Shown here one piece after another: positions 8,155 through 20,530 of a stretch of DNA of 64,000 nucleotides. The stretch lies in the NCBI GenBank assembly GCA_013823325.1, contig PNLY01000012.1, positions 1 through 64,000 of the forward strand. Reading direction: 5' to 3'. Source of the DNA: Methylobacterium sp. Lineage in GTDB: Bacteria > Pseudomonadota > Alphaproteobacteria > Rhizobiales > Beijerinckiaceae. The translations under genes and the position numbers were made by a program. Every line of letters begins with the position of its first letter. Position 1 is the stretch's first letter. The notes below the pieces were generated by a model, which ran no database searches, was not told where the DNA came from, and saw nothing but the letters and a program-made list of their open reading frames with translations.

Positions 8155-8306
8155 ACTATATCGCACTACTCTACCGCGAATCCGGCAGCAGCTTCGCCTG
8201 TCCACAGGCGAGGTTGCCTCCGGTCGGAAGGTCGCCGTCCGAGCCAGGCTGCTCGCGTTGACAGCGCGAAGGCGCCATGCCGTACAGAAGACAAAGGAGA
8301 GCCGCG

Positions 8307-8993
8307 ATGACGAACGAGGCCGGCATGTCGAGCGAGGCGCAGGACCTCTATCCGCGCATCACACGCCGCACTCTCCATGAGGAGGTGCTGGAGCGGCTGC
8401 GTGACATGATCATCGAAGGCCGGCTGACGCCCGGCCAGCGCATCAACGAAGGCGCCGTCGGGGCGCAGCTCGGGGTCTCGCGCACTCCCCTGCGTGAGGC
8501 AATCAAGACGCTGGCGAGCGAGGGACTGGTCGAGATCCAGCCGGCCAAGGGCGCGATCGTCCGCAAGTTCTCGGCGCAGGACCTGCTGCAGATTCTCGAA
8601 GTGCTGAAGACGCTGGAACAGCTCGGCGGCCGGATGACCTGCGCGCAGGCGAGTGACGAGGCCATCGCCGGCATCAAGGCGCTGCATGACGAGATGATGG
8701 AGCTCTACCGGGCGCGCAACCGGCTCGACTATTTCAAGCTCAATCAGGCGATCCACAGCGCGATCGTCGCCGCTTCCGGCAATGACGTGCTGGTCGAGAT
8801 GCACGGCACGCTCCAGGCCAGGATCAAGCGCCTGCGCTTCATCGGCAATGAAGGCCCAGAGAAATGGGCCGGCGCCGTGGCCGAGCATGAAGAGATGATC
8901 GAGGCGCTGCTGAAGCGCGACGGCGAGGCGCTGGCGGCCATTATCGGCAAGCATATGGACTCGACGCTGGTGCGCGTGCGCGACGTGCTCTGA
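8307..8993 (+). CDS. GntR-family transcriptional regulator, FCD (FadR) subfamily
   Basis: 228 residues. The winged helix-turn-helix covers about residues 17-75 (EEVLERLRDMIIEGRLTPGQ, then GAQLGVSRTPLREAIKTLAS and GLVEIQPAKGAIVRKF), followed by an all-helical FCD ligand-binding domain with the AIHSAIVAASGN and HMDSTL segments that carry the metal/ligand histidines. ATG at 8307 is preceded by AAGGAG at good spacing. It stands between two transport operons: divergent pdxA-tctCBA and co-directional aspT-aspD, so it could control either; the palindrome at 8137 favours the first. Confidence 0.9.
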   Translation: MTNEAGMSSEAQDLYPRITRRTLHEEVLERLRDMIIEGRLTPGQRINEGAVGAQLGVSRTPLREAIKTLASEGLVEIQPAKGAIVRKFSAQDLLQILEVLKTLEQLGGRMTCAQASDEAIAGIKALHDEMMELYRARNRLDYFKLNQAIHSAIVAASGNDVLVEMHGTLQARIKRLRFIGNEGPEKWAGAVAEHEEMIEALLKRDGEALAAIIGKHMDSTLVRVRDVL

Positions 8994-9102
8994 GCATATA
9001 CTTTCGAGCCGCGAGATATATCGGAAAGCGCGGTCGCCGCCTCTGGCGCGACGCTTTAGGCCCAGCCGGCGGATGAACGCGCTGGACACAGCTCGCAAGG
9101 GT

Positions 9103-9121
9103 TGCTTAGTATATCTAAGCA
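9103..9121. promoter_or_regulatory. Palindrome upstream of aspT
   Basis: TGCTTAG (9103-9109), TATAT, CTAAGCA (9115-9121): perfect 7-bp arms with a 5-base spacer, 83 bases before the aspT ATG. It differs in sequence from the GntR candidate site at 8137, so another regulator is likely. The AT-rich tract after it (to about 9150) probably carries the aspT promoter. Confidence 0.5.
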
Positions 9122-9203
9122 CAATCAGAACGATTATCATTTTAGTCAATAACAGCAAGCAGACGAGTTGGTTTCCGAAGACTTCGCTGTCGAGGAATCG
9201 CAA

Positions 9204-12502
<3,299 letters not shown>

Positions 12503-12557
12503 GGCGCTCCGCCGCGCGCCTCGCAGACACTCTGCCCGACGACCCTGGAGAACGCCG

Positions 12558-12842
12558 ATGATCCCTCGGATCAGCGCCGGTGCGCTCGCCGCGTCGGCCT
12601 TTATCGCATTGTCGGGAAGCCTGCCCGCCGGCCAGGCGGCGGCCTGCAACCGGATGGACGGCTGCATCCATGATACCCAGCGCGAGAATTACGGCATGAT
12701 GCATGACGGCCGCATGAGCGAAGCGATGCGCAGCGGCGCAGAGAACGTCGAGGCGTTCCGGTGGATAGGCACAGAGGCCAGCCAACAGGAGCAGCCCCGG
12801 CCCAAGCCAAGAAGGCGGCCGGCAGCCGCTAGTGGCCGCTGA
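12558..12842 (+). CDS. Small secreted protein, unknown function
   Basis: 94 residues from ATG 12558, preceded by GGAG at eight bases. The first 28 residues form a Sec signal peptide (ISAGALAASAFIALSGSLPA, cleavage near GQAAA). The short mature part has CNRMDGCIHDTQRENYG (a possible disulfide pair), a methionine/histidine-containing stretch and a Pro/Lys/Arg-rich tail. It follows aspD by 55 bases and may be transcribed with it, but has no evident link to aspartate metabolism. Its end overlaps the convergent HlyD gene by 14 bases. I do not recognise the family. Confidence 0.6.
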   Translation: MIPRISAGALAASAFIALSGSLPAGQAAACNRMDGCIHDTQRENYGMMHDGRMSEAMRSGAENVEAFRWIGTEASQQEQPRPKPRRRPAAASGR

Positions 12843-14061
12843 AGACCAGCGTCTGGATCGGCAGCACCAGCGCCTGTATGCGCAGCAGCATGGCATGAAC
12901 CACGCCGGTCGCGTCGACCGCGTGCAGGGCGATCCGGCGCAATGTGCCGGTGTTCTTGTCGGCGATGATGTCGTGGTTGTTGCTATAGGCGTTGGCGATG
13001 CAGCTCGATCCCGGCGTCACGCCGTCGAGCCCGCCCGGATAGAGCGGTTCCATATAGGTCAGGATCGTGCCCGGCCGCACGACCTGCTGCGCGTCGATGA
13101 GCTGATCACCACTGCGGATCTGGCCGGCTGCAATGAAGTCCTGCACGCCGGTCACCACCATCGGGATGACCGTCCAGGGCTTCGAAATGCAGGTGACCTC
13201 GGCGACCATGCCGACCTTCATCACCTGCGCCTCGATCTGGCCGAAGCCGGCCTGCAGTCGCCCGCGGCCGGCTTCCTCCGGGATGAGCACGCCAGCCGGG
13301 CGCATGAACGGGTTGACGATATCGCCAGGCCGCAGGGTGAACTGCTCGATATGGCCGTTGAAGCCGGCCCGCACCACGGTCTTGGCGAGTTCGACCTCGG
13401 CCTGCACCAGCGCAGCCTCGGCGCTGGCGCGTTCGGCCGGCAGCAAGGTCGATATCTTGGTCTGGGCGGCCGCTTGCGACGCTGTCGTCGAGGCGACCGC
13501 GGCCTCGCGCCCGGCCGTGATGTTCTCGAGCCGCTCGATCTCGCGGGTCGCGACGATGTCGTCGTTGCGCCGCTTCAGTTCGCGCTTGGTCTGCAATTCG
13601 TCGAGGGCCTGCTGCAGCGCGCTCTTCGCCTCCTGGATCTTGCCGTCGAAGGTGAGGATGTCGGCCTTGGCGACCACGAGCGCGGCATCGACCTCGGCGA
13701 GCTTGCGCCGCGCGGTCTCGACCGCGGCCTGCTGGCTGGTGCTGTCGAGCGTGAAGATCGGCGCGCCCTGCGCGACCTTGCCGCTGACACCGACATGGAC
13801 CTGAGCGACCCGGCCGTTGATCTCCGGAATGATCGGGACGCTGCGGAAGAACACCGTGGCCGATGTCGTCGAGGGGTGGTTGTAGAAGATCACGGTGATC
13901 AGCCCGACCGTCAGCATCACACAGGTGACGATGCCCCAGCGCAGTTCGAACCAGACCGAATAGAGCGTGATCTCCTTGCCCAGCCGCCGGCCCTGGCCAT
14001 AGCGGCGGTAGAGATAGTCCGGGACGATGGTGAAGAGGGCGCAGACGAGGAGTTCGAGCAT
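12829..14061 (-). CDS. HlyD-family membrane fusion protein
   Basis: 410 residues. An N-terminal membrane helix (about 48-67) is followed by a biotinyl-lipoyl-like hairpin (PEINGRVAQVHVGVSGKVAQ, about 81-100), a long coiled coil rich in Ala/Glu/Lys (about 115-230), and a returning lipoyl half and beta-barrel domain. This is the periplasmic adaptor fold of EmrA/HlyD and of YibH/AaeA-like proteins. No ABC or MFS partner is adjacent; the only partner in the operon is the small membrane protein 10 bases upstream, an arrangement seen for yibI-yibH-like pairs. GAGGAAG precedes the ATG. Confidence 0.85.
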   Translation of the reverse strand: MLELLVCALFTIVPDYLYRRYGQGRRLGKEITLYSVWFELRWGIVTCVMLTVGLITVIFYNHPSTTSATVFFRSVPIIPEINGRVAQVHVGVSGKVAQGAPIFTLDSTSQQAAVETARRKLAEVDAALVVAKADILTFDGKIQEAKSALQQALDELQTKRELKRRNDDIVATREIERLENITAGREAAVASTTASQAAAQTKISTLLPAERASAEAALVQAEVELAKTVVRAGFNGHIEQFTLRPGDIVNPFMRPAGVLIPEEAGRGRLQAGFGQIEAQVMKVGMVAEVTCISKPWTVIPMVVTGVQDFIAAGQIRSGDQLIDAQQVVRPGTILTYMEPLYPGGLDGVTPGSSCIANAYSNNHDIIADKNTGTLRRIALHAVDATGVVHAMLLRIQALVLPIQTLVFSGH

Positions 14062-14071
14062 CGCTGCTTCC

Positions 14072-14527
14072 TCAACGCTGGCCAGCGGGCGCGGCAGCTA
14101 CGACTGGCGGAGGCGCCGGCTTGTCGTCCCGCGGGACGATGCCGTGCTCGATATCGGACGCCGCCTCGCCACCGCGGCCGGGCGCGATGCCGGCGATCTT
14201 CTCGAGCGCGCCGGCCATGCGGCTGAACATGCCGGAGAAATCAGGGACGTCGATCAAGGCGAGCAGCAGGCCGACCACCCAGAACAGATGCACATGCGTG
14301 AACAGAGCAAGCAGCCCGAGAACCGCGACGATCTCAAACTGCAGCTTGTGGGACTTGTGCGCGATGCGCTCGGGCAAAGTGTGCAGGCGCAGGAAGAGCA
14401 GGCCGACGCCAAGCACGGCAGCGAGCAGAATGATCGCCGCGACCACCATCAGCACGTCCGTGCCACCCGGACCTGTGATGAAAGCCGGCAGGTGAGACGA
14501 CGCCGCCGGGTGAACCTGGTCCGCCAT
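14072..14527 (-). CDS. Small inner-membrane protein paired with the HlyD-like gene
   Basis: 151 residues from ATG 14527, with three membrane helices (about 22-43, 62-78 and 82-92) and a Pro/Ala-rich cytoplasmic tail. It resembles the short membrane protein that usually precedes YibH/YiaV-like fusion proteins. It starts the two-gene operon; the gap to the fusion-protein gene is 10 bases. The frame extends 21 residues further upstream but without membrane or family character, and a G-run near 14535 may act as the ribosome-binding site. Function unknown, probably part of an efflux or envelope-stress module. Confidence 0.6.
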   Translation of the reverse strand: MADQVHPAASSHLPAFITGPGGTDVLMVVAAIILLAAVLGVGLLFLRLHTLPERIAHKSHKLQFEIVAVLGLLALFTHVHLFWVVGLLLALIDVPDFSGMFSRMAGALEKIAGIAPGRGGEAASDIEHGIVPRDDKPAPPPVVAAAPAGQR

Positions 14528-14679
14528 GGCACCCCCCCGGAGCGATCGACGACTTAAGGTCAGGTGAGAGCCAAATCGTGCGAAAGTCAATCAGTCCGAG
14601 CGAGCTACGCATGACGTCTTGACAGGTCGGCAGCCCTCGCCTCCGCTTGCGGCAGGAAGCCGGCGAGGAACGGTCAGCC

Positions 14680-15594
14680 ATGCTCACCCTGCGCCAGATC
14701 GAGGTGATCCGGGCGATCATGATCACCGGCACGATCGCCGGCGCGGCCAAGCTGCTCAATGTCTCGGCGCCCGGCATCAGCCGGCTGATGAAGCACACCG
14801 AGCGCTCGCTCCGGCTCAAGCTGTTCGAGCGCCGGCAGGGCCGCTATGTGCCGACGCCGGAGGCCAAGGACATCTTCGAGCAGATCAACGGCGTCTACCG
14901 CAAGGTCGACGACCTGCATTCAATGCTGGCCCGGATCGAGCGCGGCGGCGATGTCGAGTTCAAGCTCGGCTCGGTGCCGAGCATCTGCCATGTCATGGTG
15001 CCACGTGCGATCGAGCGCCTCAGGCGCAAGCATCCCGACCTGCGCATCGACATCAATATCCTGAAGATCGAGGAGGCGCTCGACTATCTCTTGCTCGGCA
15101 AGGGCGAGATCGTCGCGATGAGCTACAAACTCGACCATCCCGGGCTGGATTTCATGCCGCTGGCAATGGGCGAGCTGCTCTGCATCGTGCCACAGGGCCA
15201 TCCACTCGCCGGCTACAGCAGCATCTCGGCCCGCGAGATCGTCCAGCATCAGTTGATCGGCATCGACCCGAACGACCCCTATGGCCGGATCATGAGCGAG
15301 ATCTTCCAGCGCCAGGGCCTGCATTACGACATGGCGATCAAGGCGCGCTTCGGCACCACGGTCTGCTCGCTGGTGCGGGCGGGGCTCGGTATCGCCATCA
15401 TCGACCAGTTCACCGTCGCGCATGGCTCGATGCAGGGCATCGCCGCGATCCCGATCGAGGAGCCGACCCGCTTCCAGACCTATGTCGCGATGAAGAACGA
15501 CAAGGCGCTCTCGCTCTATGCCGAAACCTTCGTGAAATTGCTGCGCGAGGAAATGAACGCGGTCGTCTCACCACGGCTAGCCGCCGAAAGATAA
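14680..15594 (+). CDS. LysR-family transcriptional regulator
   Basis: 304 residues. Helix-turn-helix at about 15-60 (TGTIAGAAKLLNVSAPGISR, LKLFERRQGRYVPTPEA), then a two-lobed co-inducer domain with GLGIAIIDQF near the C-terminus. The gene faces the same way as, and lies 116 bases upstream of, the shikimate/quinate dehydrogenase-like gene and liv transporter, so it is the likely activator of that unit. ATG 14680 has GAGGA about ten bases upstream. LysR proteins normally sense a pathway intermediate and bind T-N11-A sites. Confidence 0.9.
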   Translation: MLTLRQIEVIRAIMITGTIAGAAKLLNVSAPGISRLMKHTERSLRLKLFERRQGRYVPTPEAKDIFEQINGVYRKVDDLHSMLARIERGGDVEFKLGSVPSICHVMVPRAIERLRRKHPDLRIDINILKIEEALDYLLLGKGEIVAMSYKLDHPGLDFMPLAMGELLCIVPQGHPLAGYSSISAREIVQHQLIGIDPNDPYGRIMSEIFQRQGLHYDMAIKARFGTTVCSLVRAGLGIAIIDQFTVAHGSMQGIAAIPIEEPTRFQTYVAMKNDKALSLYAETFVKLLREEMNAVVSPRLAAER

Positions 15595-15710
15595 CATCAG
15601 GTTAGGCAGCAGCGACGAATTGGTTATCGCGTTACGACTGCAAATCGGTTTAGCTGCATGCTGAAGCGCAAGCCCGCCGAGACGGGCCGTGACGGGATGG
15701 AATAGCGACC

Positions 15711-16586
15711 ATGGTCATCGCCAGGAAGAGCAAGCGGGTGCTGCTCGGGCTGATCGGTTTCCCGATCGCGCATTCGGCGACGCCGACGACGCAGGAAGCC
15801 GCGGCGCGGGCGGCCGGAATCGAGGCGCATTACCATCTGATCGAGGCCGCCGGCGCCGGACGCGACGACCTTGCCGCCATGCTCGACGGTATCCGCCGGC
15901 TCGGCTTCTCCGGCATCAACGTCACCTTCCCCTACAAGGAAGCGGTCGTGCCGCTGCTCGACGGGCTGTCCGAGCAGGCCGCCGCCATGGGTGCGGTCAA
16001 CACGATCGTCGTCGACGATGGCCGCCTGATCGGCCACAACACCGACGCCTCCGGCTTCGCCACCGCCTATCGCCGGCTCGGCCGGCAGGATGGCGACAAG
16101 CCGGTCGCGATCATCGGCACCGGCGGCGTCGGCAAGGCGATCGCCTTCGCGCTCGCCGGCTGCGGCGTCACCCGGCTGCGGCTCTGCGACGTCGATCGCA
16201 GCCGGGCCGAGGCGCTGGCCGGGCTTCTCGGCACCTGCGCGAGCGTCGAGATCGCCACCAGCGCCGAGGAGGCGGCCGAGGGCGCCGCGGGCATCGTCAA
16301 CGGCACACCGATCGGCATGCTGCCGGACCGCGGCATCCCGATCGATCCGGGCGCGATCCGGCCCTCGCAATGGGTGGCAGACGCGGTCTATCACCCGCTC
16401 TGGACACCGCTGCTGAAAGCGGCGCAAAAGGCCGGCGCAACGGTAATGACCGGGCGCGAGCTCGCGATTCACCAGGCGGTCGACGCCTTCCGGCTCTTCA
16501 CCGGGCTAGAAGCGTCGGAAGCGGTGATCGGCGCCGCCTTCGACTCCGTGACCGCGGCGGGCGAGACGACCGGGCATACCGCCTGA
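15711..16586 (+). CDS. Shikimate/quinate dehydrogenase family protein, probably NAD-dependent and catabolic
   Basis: 291 residues of the AroE fold. Catalytic Lys and Asp are present in NVTFPYKEAV (about residue 72) and GHNTDASGF (about 108). The substrate loop reads IAHSATPTTQ, with Ser then Thr where biosynthetic AroE has two serines. The nucleotide loop is GTGGVGKAI and the following strand ends LCDVDRSRA; an Asp here favours NAD, whereas NADP-type AroE has the Asn-Arg-Thr pattern. Both features recall the catabolic quinate/shikimate dehydrogenase of Corynebacterium. It heads a run with a complete liv-type importer, so it probably oxidises an imported alicyclic acid. Confidence 0.8.
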   Translation: MVIARKSKRVLLGLIGFPIAHSATPTTQEAAARAAGIEAHYHLIEAAGAGRDDLAAMLDGIRRLGFSGINVTFPYKEAVVPLLDGLSEQAAAMGAVNTIVVDDGRLIGHNTDASGFATAYRRLGRQDGDKPVAIIGTGGVGKAIAFALAGCGVTRLRLCDVDRSRAEALAGLLGTCASVEIATSAEEAAEGAAGIVNGTPIGMLPDRGIPIDPGAIRPSQWVADAVYHPLWTPLLKAAQKAGATVMTGRELAIHQAVDAFRLFTGLEASEAVIGAAFDSVTAAGETTGHTA

Positions 16587-16652
16587 GCAAGACGACCCGG
16601 ACAACACCGGGCGGGGATTCGAGACACTAGGGATTAAGTGGAGGGAACGAGC

Positions 16653-17789
16653 ATGAAGAAGCACTGGATCATCGCCACCGCGCTCGGCATGGCGGTCAGC
16701 CTGCCGGCCCTGGCGCAGGACAAGGTCAAGCTGGTCGACGTCGTCGAGCTCTCGGGCGCCGGCGCGACCGCCGGCACCAACTGGAAGAACGGCATCGACC
16801 TCGCCGTCGCCGACATCAACGCCAAGGGCGGCATCCTCGGCAAGCAAATCGAGATCGTCCACTACGATACGCAGACCAATCCGGGCAACACCCGCGCCGC
16901 CGTGCAGCGGGCCATCGACGAGGGCACCTATGCCGTGCTCGGCCCGGTGTTCTCCGGCCCGATCGGCGCCTCCATGCAGATCTCCCAGCGCGCCGAGATC
17001 GCCCAGATCGTCGGCGGCGAGGCGGCTGGCCTGACCAAGCAGGGCAACCAGTACCTGTTCCGGACCTCGCTCAGCCAGACCGCGGCGATGCCGAAGATCG
17101 CGAAATATCTCAAGGACACGGTCAAGGCCGCCTCGGTCGCCGTCGTCTGGGTCAACAACGACTTCGGCAAGGGCGGCCGCGACGCGATCATCCCCGAGCT
17201 GGAGAAGGCCGGCATCAAGCTCGCCGCCGACGTTGCCACCGAACAGGGCCAGGCCGACTTCGCCGCCGATGCGATCAAGGTCAAGAACTCCAATGCCGAC
17301 GCGATCTTCGTCTATCTGAACGAGGAGGAGAGCGCCCGCTTCCTGCGCGCCGCCAAGCAGCAGGGCATCACCAAGCCGATGGTCGGGGAGACCACCCTGC
17401 TCGGCGCCAAGGTGATCGAGCTCGCGGGCGACGCCGCCAACGGCGTCAAGGGCCATGTCGGCCTCTCGATCGACGCGCCGATCCCGGCCTTCCAGGAGTT
17501 CGGCAAGAAGTTCCAGGCCAAGTACAACTACGCCTCCGACCATAACGGCATGAAGGGCTACATGGCCGTCTACATGGTCAAGTGGGCGACCGAGAAGCAG
17601 AAGAAGTTCGACAAGAAGGGCGTCGCCGACACGCTGCGCGGCGCGACCATCAAGACCTCGGACGAGCCGGGCATCCTGATCGAGACCACGATCGAAAAGA
17701 ACGGCGACCTCGACCGCGAGAGCTTCCTCGCCGAAGTCAAGGACGGCAAGCAGGTGATCACGGCGACGCTGCCGAAGATCAACCCTTAA
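16653..17789 (+). CDS. Branched-chain-type ABC transporter substrate-binding protein
   Basis: 378 residues with a Sec signal peptide (MKKHWIIATALGMAVSLPAL, cleavage after ALAQ). The mature part is a type I periplasmic binding fold: VELSGAGATAGTNWKNGIDL, INAKGGILGKQIEIVHYDTQ, and GPVFSGPIGASMQISQRAEI, the LivK/Peripla_BP_6 pattern. ATG 16653 has GAGGGAAC upstream. It follows the dehydrogenase by 66 bases and precedes the permease genes by 110 bases, which hold a double-hairpin repeat. Liv-type proteins of this branch often bind aromatic or alicyclic acids rather than amino acids. Confidence 0.92.
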   Translation: MKKHWIIATALGMAVSLPALAQDKVKLVDVVELSGAGATAGTNWKNGIDLAVADINAKGGILGKQIEIVHYDTQTNPGNTRAAVQRAIDEGTYAVLGPVFSGPIGASMQISQRAEIAQIVGGEAAGLTKQGNQYLFRTSLSQTAAMPKIAKYLKDTVKAASVAVVWVNNDFGKGGRDAIIPELEKAGIKLAADVATEQGQADFAADAIKVKNSNADAIFVYLNEEESARFLRAAKQQGITKPMVGETTLLGAKVIELAGDAANGVKGHVGLSIDAPIPAFQEFGKKFQAKYNYASDHNGMKGYMAVYMVKWATEKQKKFDKKGVADTLRGATIKTSDEPGILIETTIEKNGDLDRESFLAEVKDGKQVITATLPKINP

Positions 17790-17796
17790 CACGCAC

Positions 17797-17873
17797 GTCA
17801 TTCTCGGGCGGCGCAGCGCGCCGACCCGAGAATCTCATTGTCCAGAGATGGTCGGGTCAGGCCCGACCATGAC
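17797..17873. repeat. Double-hairpin intergenic repeat (GTCAT...ATGAC family), copy 1
   Basis: Hairpin 1 runs from GTCATTCTCGGG to CCCGAGAATCTC; hairpin 2 from GAGATGGTCGGG to CCCGACCATGAC. Outer ends GTCAT/ATGAC and inner ends ATCTC/GAGAT are shared with the copies at 20531, 49859, 51034 and 59284. Placed between the binding protein and permease genes, it may protect the binding-protein message. Confidence 0.75.
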
Positions 17874-17899
17874 GCTCAAGGAACCGAGCGAGCAAAGCC

Positions 17900-18778
17900 A
17901 TGGCCGAATTCCTCGCCTATCTCATCGCCGGCATCGCCACGGGCGCGATCTACGCGCTCGCCGCGATCGGCTTCACCCTGGTCTGGCAGACCTCGCAGAC
18001 GATCAACTTCGCCCAGGGCGAGTTCGTCATGCTGCCGGCCGTGCTGGTGCTGCTCGCAATCAAGCTGTTCGGCGCGCCGATCTGGCTGGGAGCCCTGATC
18101 GGCATCGCCGCCTTCATCCTGATCTTCGGCGTCGGCTTCAAGCTCGCGGTGGTCGACCCGATGATCCGGCACGGCGTCCTGCCGCTCGCCATCGCCACCA
18201 TGGCGCTGTCGATCATCATGAAGGAAGGCGCCAAGGACGGGTTCTCGGCCGAAGCGCAGAAATTCCCCTCCTTCGTGCCGACCGAGACGATCTCGGTGTT
18301 CGGCGCGGCGATCTCGCTGCAGCATGTCGCGATCATCGCGGTCGCCTTCGCCGTGATCGGCCTGCTGCAATGGTTCGTCGGCGGCACGCGCCTCGGGCGC
18401 CAGATGCAGGCGACGGCGCAGAACCCGACGGTGGCGCGCATCCTCGGCATTCCCGTCGAGCGCATGGTGCTGCTCACCTTCGTGATCAACGCGGCGCTCG
18501 CCGTCGTCGCCTCGGTACTGATCTCACCGATCTATCTGGCGAAATTCTCCAATGGCGAGGTGATCGGCCTGTTCGCCTTCATCGCGGCGATCGTCGGGGG
18601 CTTCAACCAGGTCCGCGGCGCCCTCGTCGGCGGGCTGATCGTCGGCATCGTCGATAGCCTGGCGGCGGCCTACATCTCGACCTCATACCGGCTCGCCGTG
18701 CCGCTGGTGCTCCTGGTCGTCGTCATCCTCGTCAAGCCGGAAGGCCTGATGGGCCGCAAAGAGGAGCGCCGGGTATGA
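17900..18778 (+). CDS. livH: Branched-chain-type ABC transporter permease LivH
   Basis: 292 residues with eight or so membrane helices. The N-terminal GIATGAIYALAAIGFTLVWQ and NFAQGEFVMLPA motif and the loop IPVERM after an ARILGI segment (the EAA-like coupling helix) mark the LivH branch of the LivHM permeases. It forms the heterodimeric channel with LivM, whose start overlaps its stop by four bases (ATGA). Confidence 0.93.
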   Translation: MAEFLAYLIAGIATGAIYALAAIGFTLVWQTSQTINFAQGEFVMLPAVLVLLAIKLFGAPIWLGALIGIAAFILIFGVGFKLAVVDPMIRHGVLPLAIATMALSIIMKEGAKDGFSAEAQKFPSFVPTETISVFGAAISLQHVAIIAVAFAVIGLLQWFVGGTRLGRQMQATAQNPTVARILGIPVERMVLLTFVINAALAVVASVLISPIYLAKFSNGEVIGLFAFIAAIVGGFNQVRGALVGGLIVGIVDSLAAAYISTSYRLAVPLVLLVVVILVKPEGLMGRKEERRV

Positions 18779-19788
18779 CCGCGCCCGCCACCCACAGCGC
18801 CGCCCCGGCGGCGCGCCGCCTGCCCCTGCCCGGCTTCATCGACGGCACACTGCTGACGCTGGTCGCGGCCGCGATCATCCTCTGGTTCGCTCCCTCCGGC
18901 ATGGGTCGCTACGGCACCTATGTGCTCTCGCTCTGGCTGGTGATGAGCGTCGCGGTGATGGGTCTCAACCTGACGCTCGGTTATGCCGGCCTGAAGTCGC
19001 TGGCGCAGGCCGCCTTCATGGGCATCGGCGCCTATGCGACGGCGCTGCTGACCAGCAAGGTCGGGCTGAACTGGTACGCCTCCTTCGCGATCTCGGGCTT
19101 GCTGACCTTCGCGGTCGGGCTTGTGCTCGGCTTCCCGGCGCTGCGGGTCAAGGCGCACTACCTCGCCTTCGTGACGCTGGCCTTTTCGACGCTGATCTGG
19201 CTCGTGCTGCGCAACGAGCAATGGCTGACCGGCGGCGTCTTCGGCCTCTCCAACATCCCGCGGCCGAGCTTCTTCGGGCTCAAGCTCGACGGGGCGCTGG
19301 CCTTCCACCGCTTCGTCGTCGTCGTAACCTTCCTGCTCGCGGTCGTGCTCTGGTGGATGATCCGCTCGCCCTGGGGCCGCGCCTTCACGGCGCTGCGCGA
19401 GAACCCGATCCGCGCCGCGAGCCTCGGCATCGACACCCGCATGTACACGCTGCTCGCCTTCGCGATCGGCTCGGCCTATGCGGGCTTTGCCGGCGCGCTC
19501 TATGCGCCGCTGGTCGAGTTCATCGACCCTTCGCCCTTCTCGCTGTCGCAGAGCTTCTTCCTGCTGCTGATGGTGGTCGCCGGCGGCGCCGGCTATCTGC
19601 TCGGCCCCTTCATCGGCGCACTGCTCGGCGTCGTGCTGCCGGAATGGCTGCGCTTTGCCGGCTCGCTTTACCTGATCATCTTCGCGGCCATCGTCATGCT
19701 GCTGCTGATCGCCTGCCCGCAAGGCATGAGCGGCCTGCTCGAACGCGGCTGGGCGAAGCTCACCGGCAAGAAGGAGGGCGCCCGATGA
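18775..19788 (+). CDS. livM: Branched-chain-type ABC transporter permease LivM
   Basis: 337 residues, about nine membrane helices. Signature stretches are GLNLTLGYAGLKSLAQAAFM, the periplasmic NIPRPSFFG loop and the cytoplasmic coupling segment FTALRENPIRAASLGIDTR. The start overlaps livH and the stop overlaps livG, each by ATGA, so the three subunits are translationally coupled. Confidence 0.93.
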   Translation: MTAPATHSAAPAARRLPLPGFIDGTLLTLVAAAIILWFAPSGMGRYGTYVLSLWLVMSVAVMGLNLTLGYAGLKSLAQAAFMGIGAYATALLTSKVGLNWYASFAISGLLTFAVGLVLGFPALRVKAHYLAFVTLAFSTLIWLVLRNEQWLTGGVFGLSNIPRPSFFGLKLDGALAFHRFVVVVTFLLAVVLWWMIRSPWGRAFTALRENPIRAASLGIDTRMYTLLAFAIGSAYAGFAGALYAPLVEFIDPSPFSLSQSFFLLLMVVAGGAGYLLGPFIGALLGVVLPEWLRFAGSLYLIIFAAIVMLLLIACPQGMSGLLERGWAKLTGKKEGAR

Positions 19789-20528
19789 ACCAGGTTCTCG
19801 AAGTCTCGAACCTCCACAAGGCCTTCGGCGGCATCAAGGCGGTGAACGGCGTCTCCTTCAAGGTCAACGAAGGCGAGATCCTCGGCATCATCGGCCCCAA
19901 TGGCTGCGGCAAGTCGACCTTGTTCAACTGCATCCTCGGCCAGCTCGAGCCGACCGAGGGCGCGGTGAAGCTCGACGGGCGCGACGTCACCAATATGCGC
20001 CCCTCGGAGCTCAACAAGCTCGGCGTCAGCCGGACCTTCCAGCTGCTCCAGGTCTTCCCCGAGCTCTCGGTGCGCGAGAACCTGATCCTCGCCGGGCAGG
20101 AGCACGAAGGCACGATGCTTTCGCGCTTCTTCGGGCCACGCGATGCCGGGCTTTCGGCCAAGGCCGAGCAGATGATCGGCTTCTTCAAGCTCGGCCATCT
20201 CGCGGACGCCAAGGCCGGCGGGCTCTCCTATGGCCAGCAGAAGCTGCTCGACGCCGCCATGGCCTTCATGGCGGGTCCGCGCCTCGTCCTGCTCGACGAG
20301 CCGGCCGGCGGCGTAAACCTCACCATGCTCGGCGACCTCAAGGAGCGCCTGCGCGCCATCAACGCCGAACAGGGCGCGACCTTCGTGGTGATCGAGCACA
20401 ACATGGATTTCGTGATGTCGCTGTGCTCGCGCGTCATCGTGCTGGCCGAAGGCAAGGTCCTGGCCGAGGGCACCCCGGCCGAGGTCCGCGCCAATCCGGC
20501 CGTGATCGAAGCCTACCTGGGGCACTAG
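19785..20528 (+). CDS. livG: Branched-chain-type ABC transporter ATPase LivG
   Basis: 247 residues with Walker A GPNGCGKST (about 37-45), Q-loop RTFQ, signature LSYGQQ and Walker B LVLLDEPAGG, then the switch histidine in VVIEHNMDF. The signature has Tyr where most have Gly, a common LivG variant. It overlaps livM by four bases. The next gene (livF) is separated by a 75-base double-hairpin repeat. Confidence 0.93.
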   Translation: MNQVLEVSNLHKAFGGIKAVNGVSFKVNEGEILGIIGPNGCGKSTLFNCILGQLEPTEGAVKLDGRDVTNMRPSELNKLGVSRTFQLLQVFPELSVRENLILAGQEHEGTMLSRFFGPRDAGLSAKAEQMIGFFKLGHLADAKAGGLSYGQQKLLDAAMAFMAGPRLVLLDEPAGGVNLTMLGDLKERLRAINAEQGATFVVIEHNMDFVMSLCSRVIVLAEGKVLAEGTPAEVRANPAVIEAYLGH

Positions 20529-20530
20529 CC

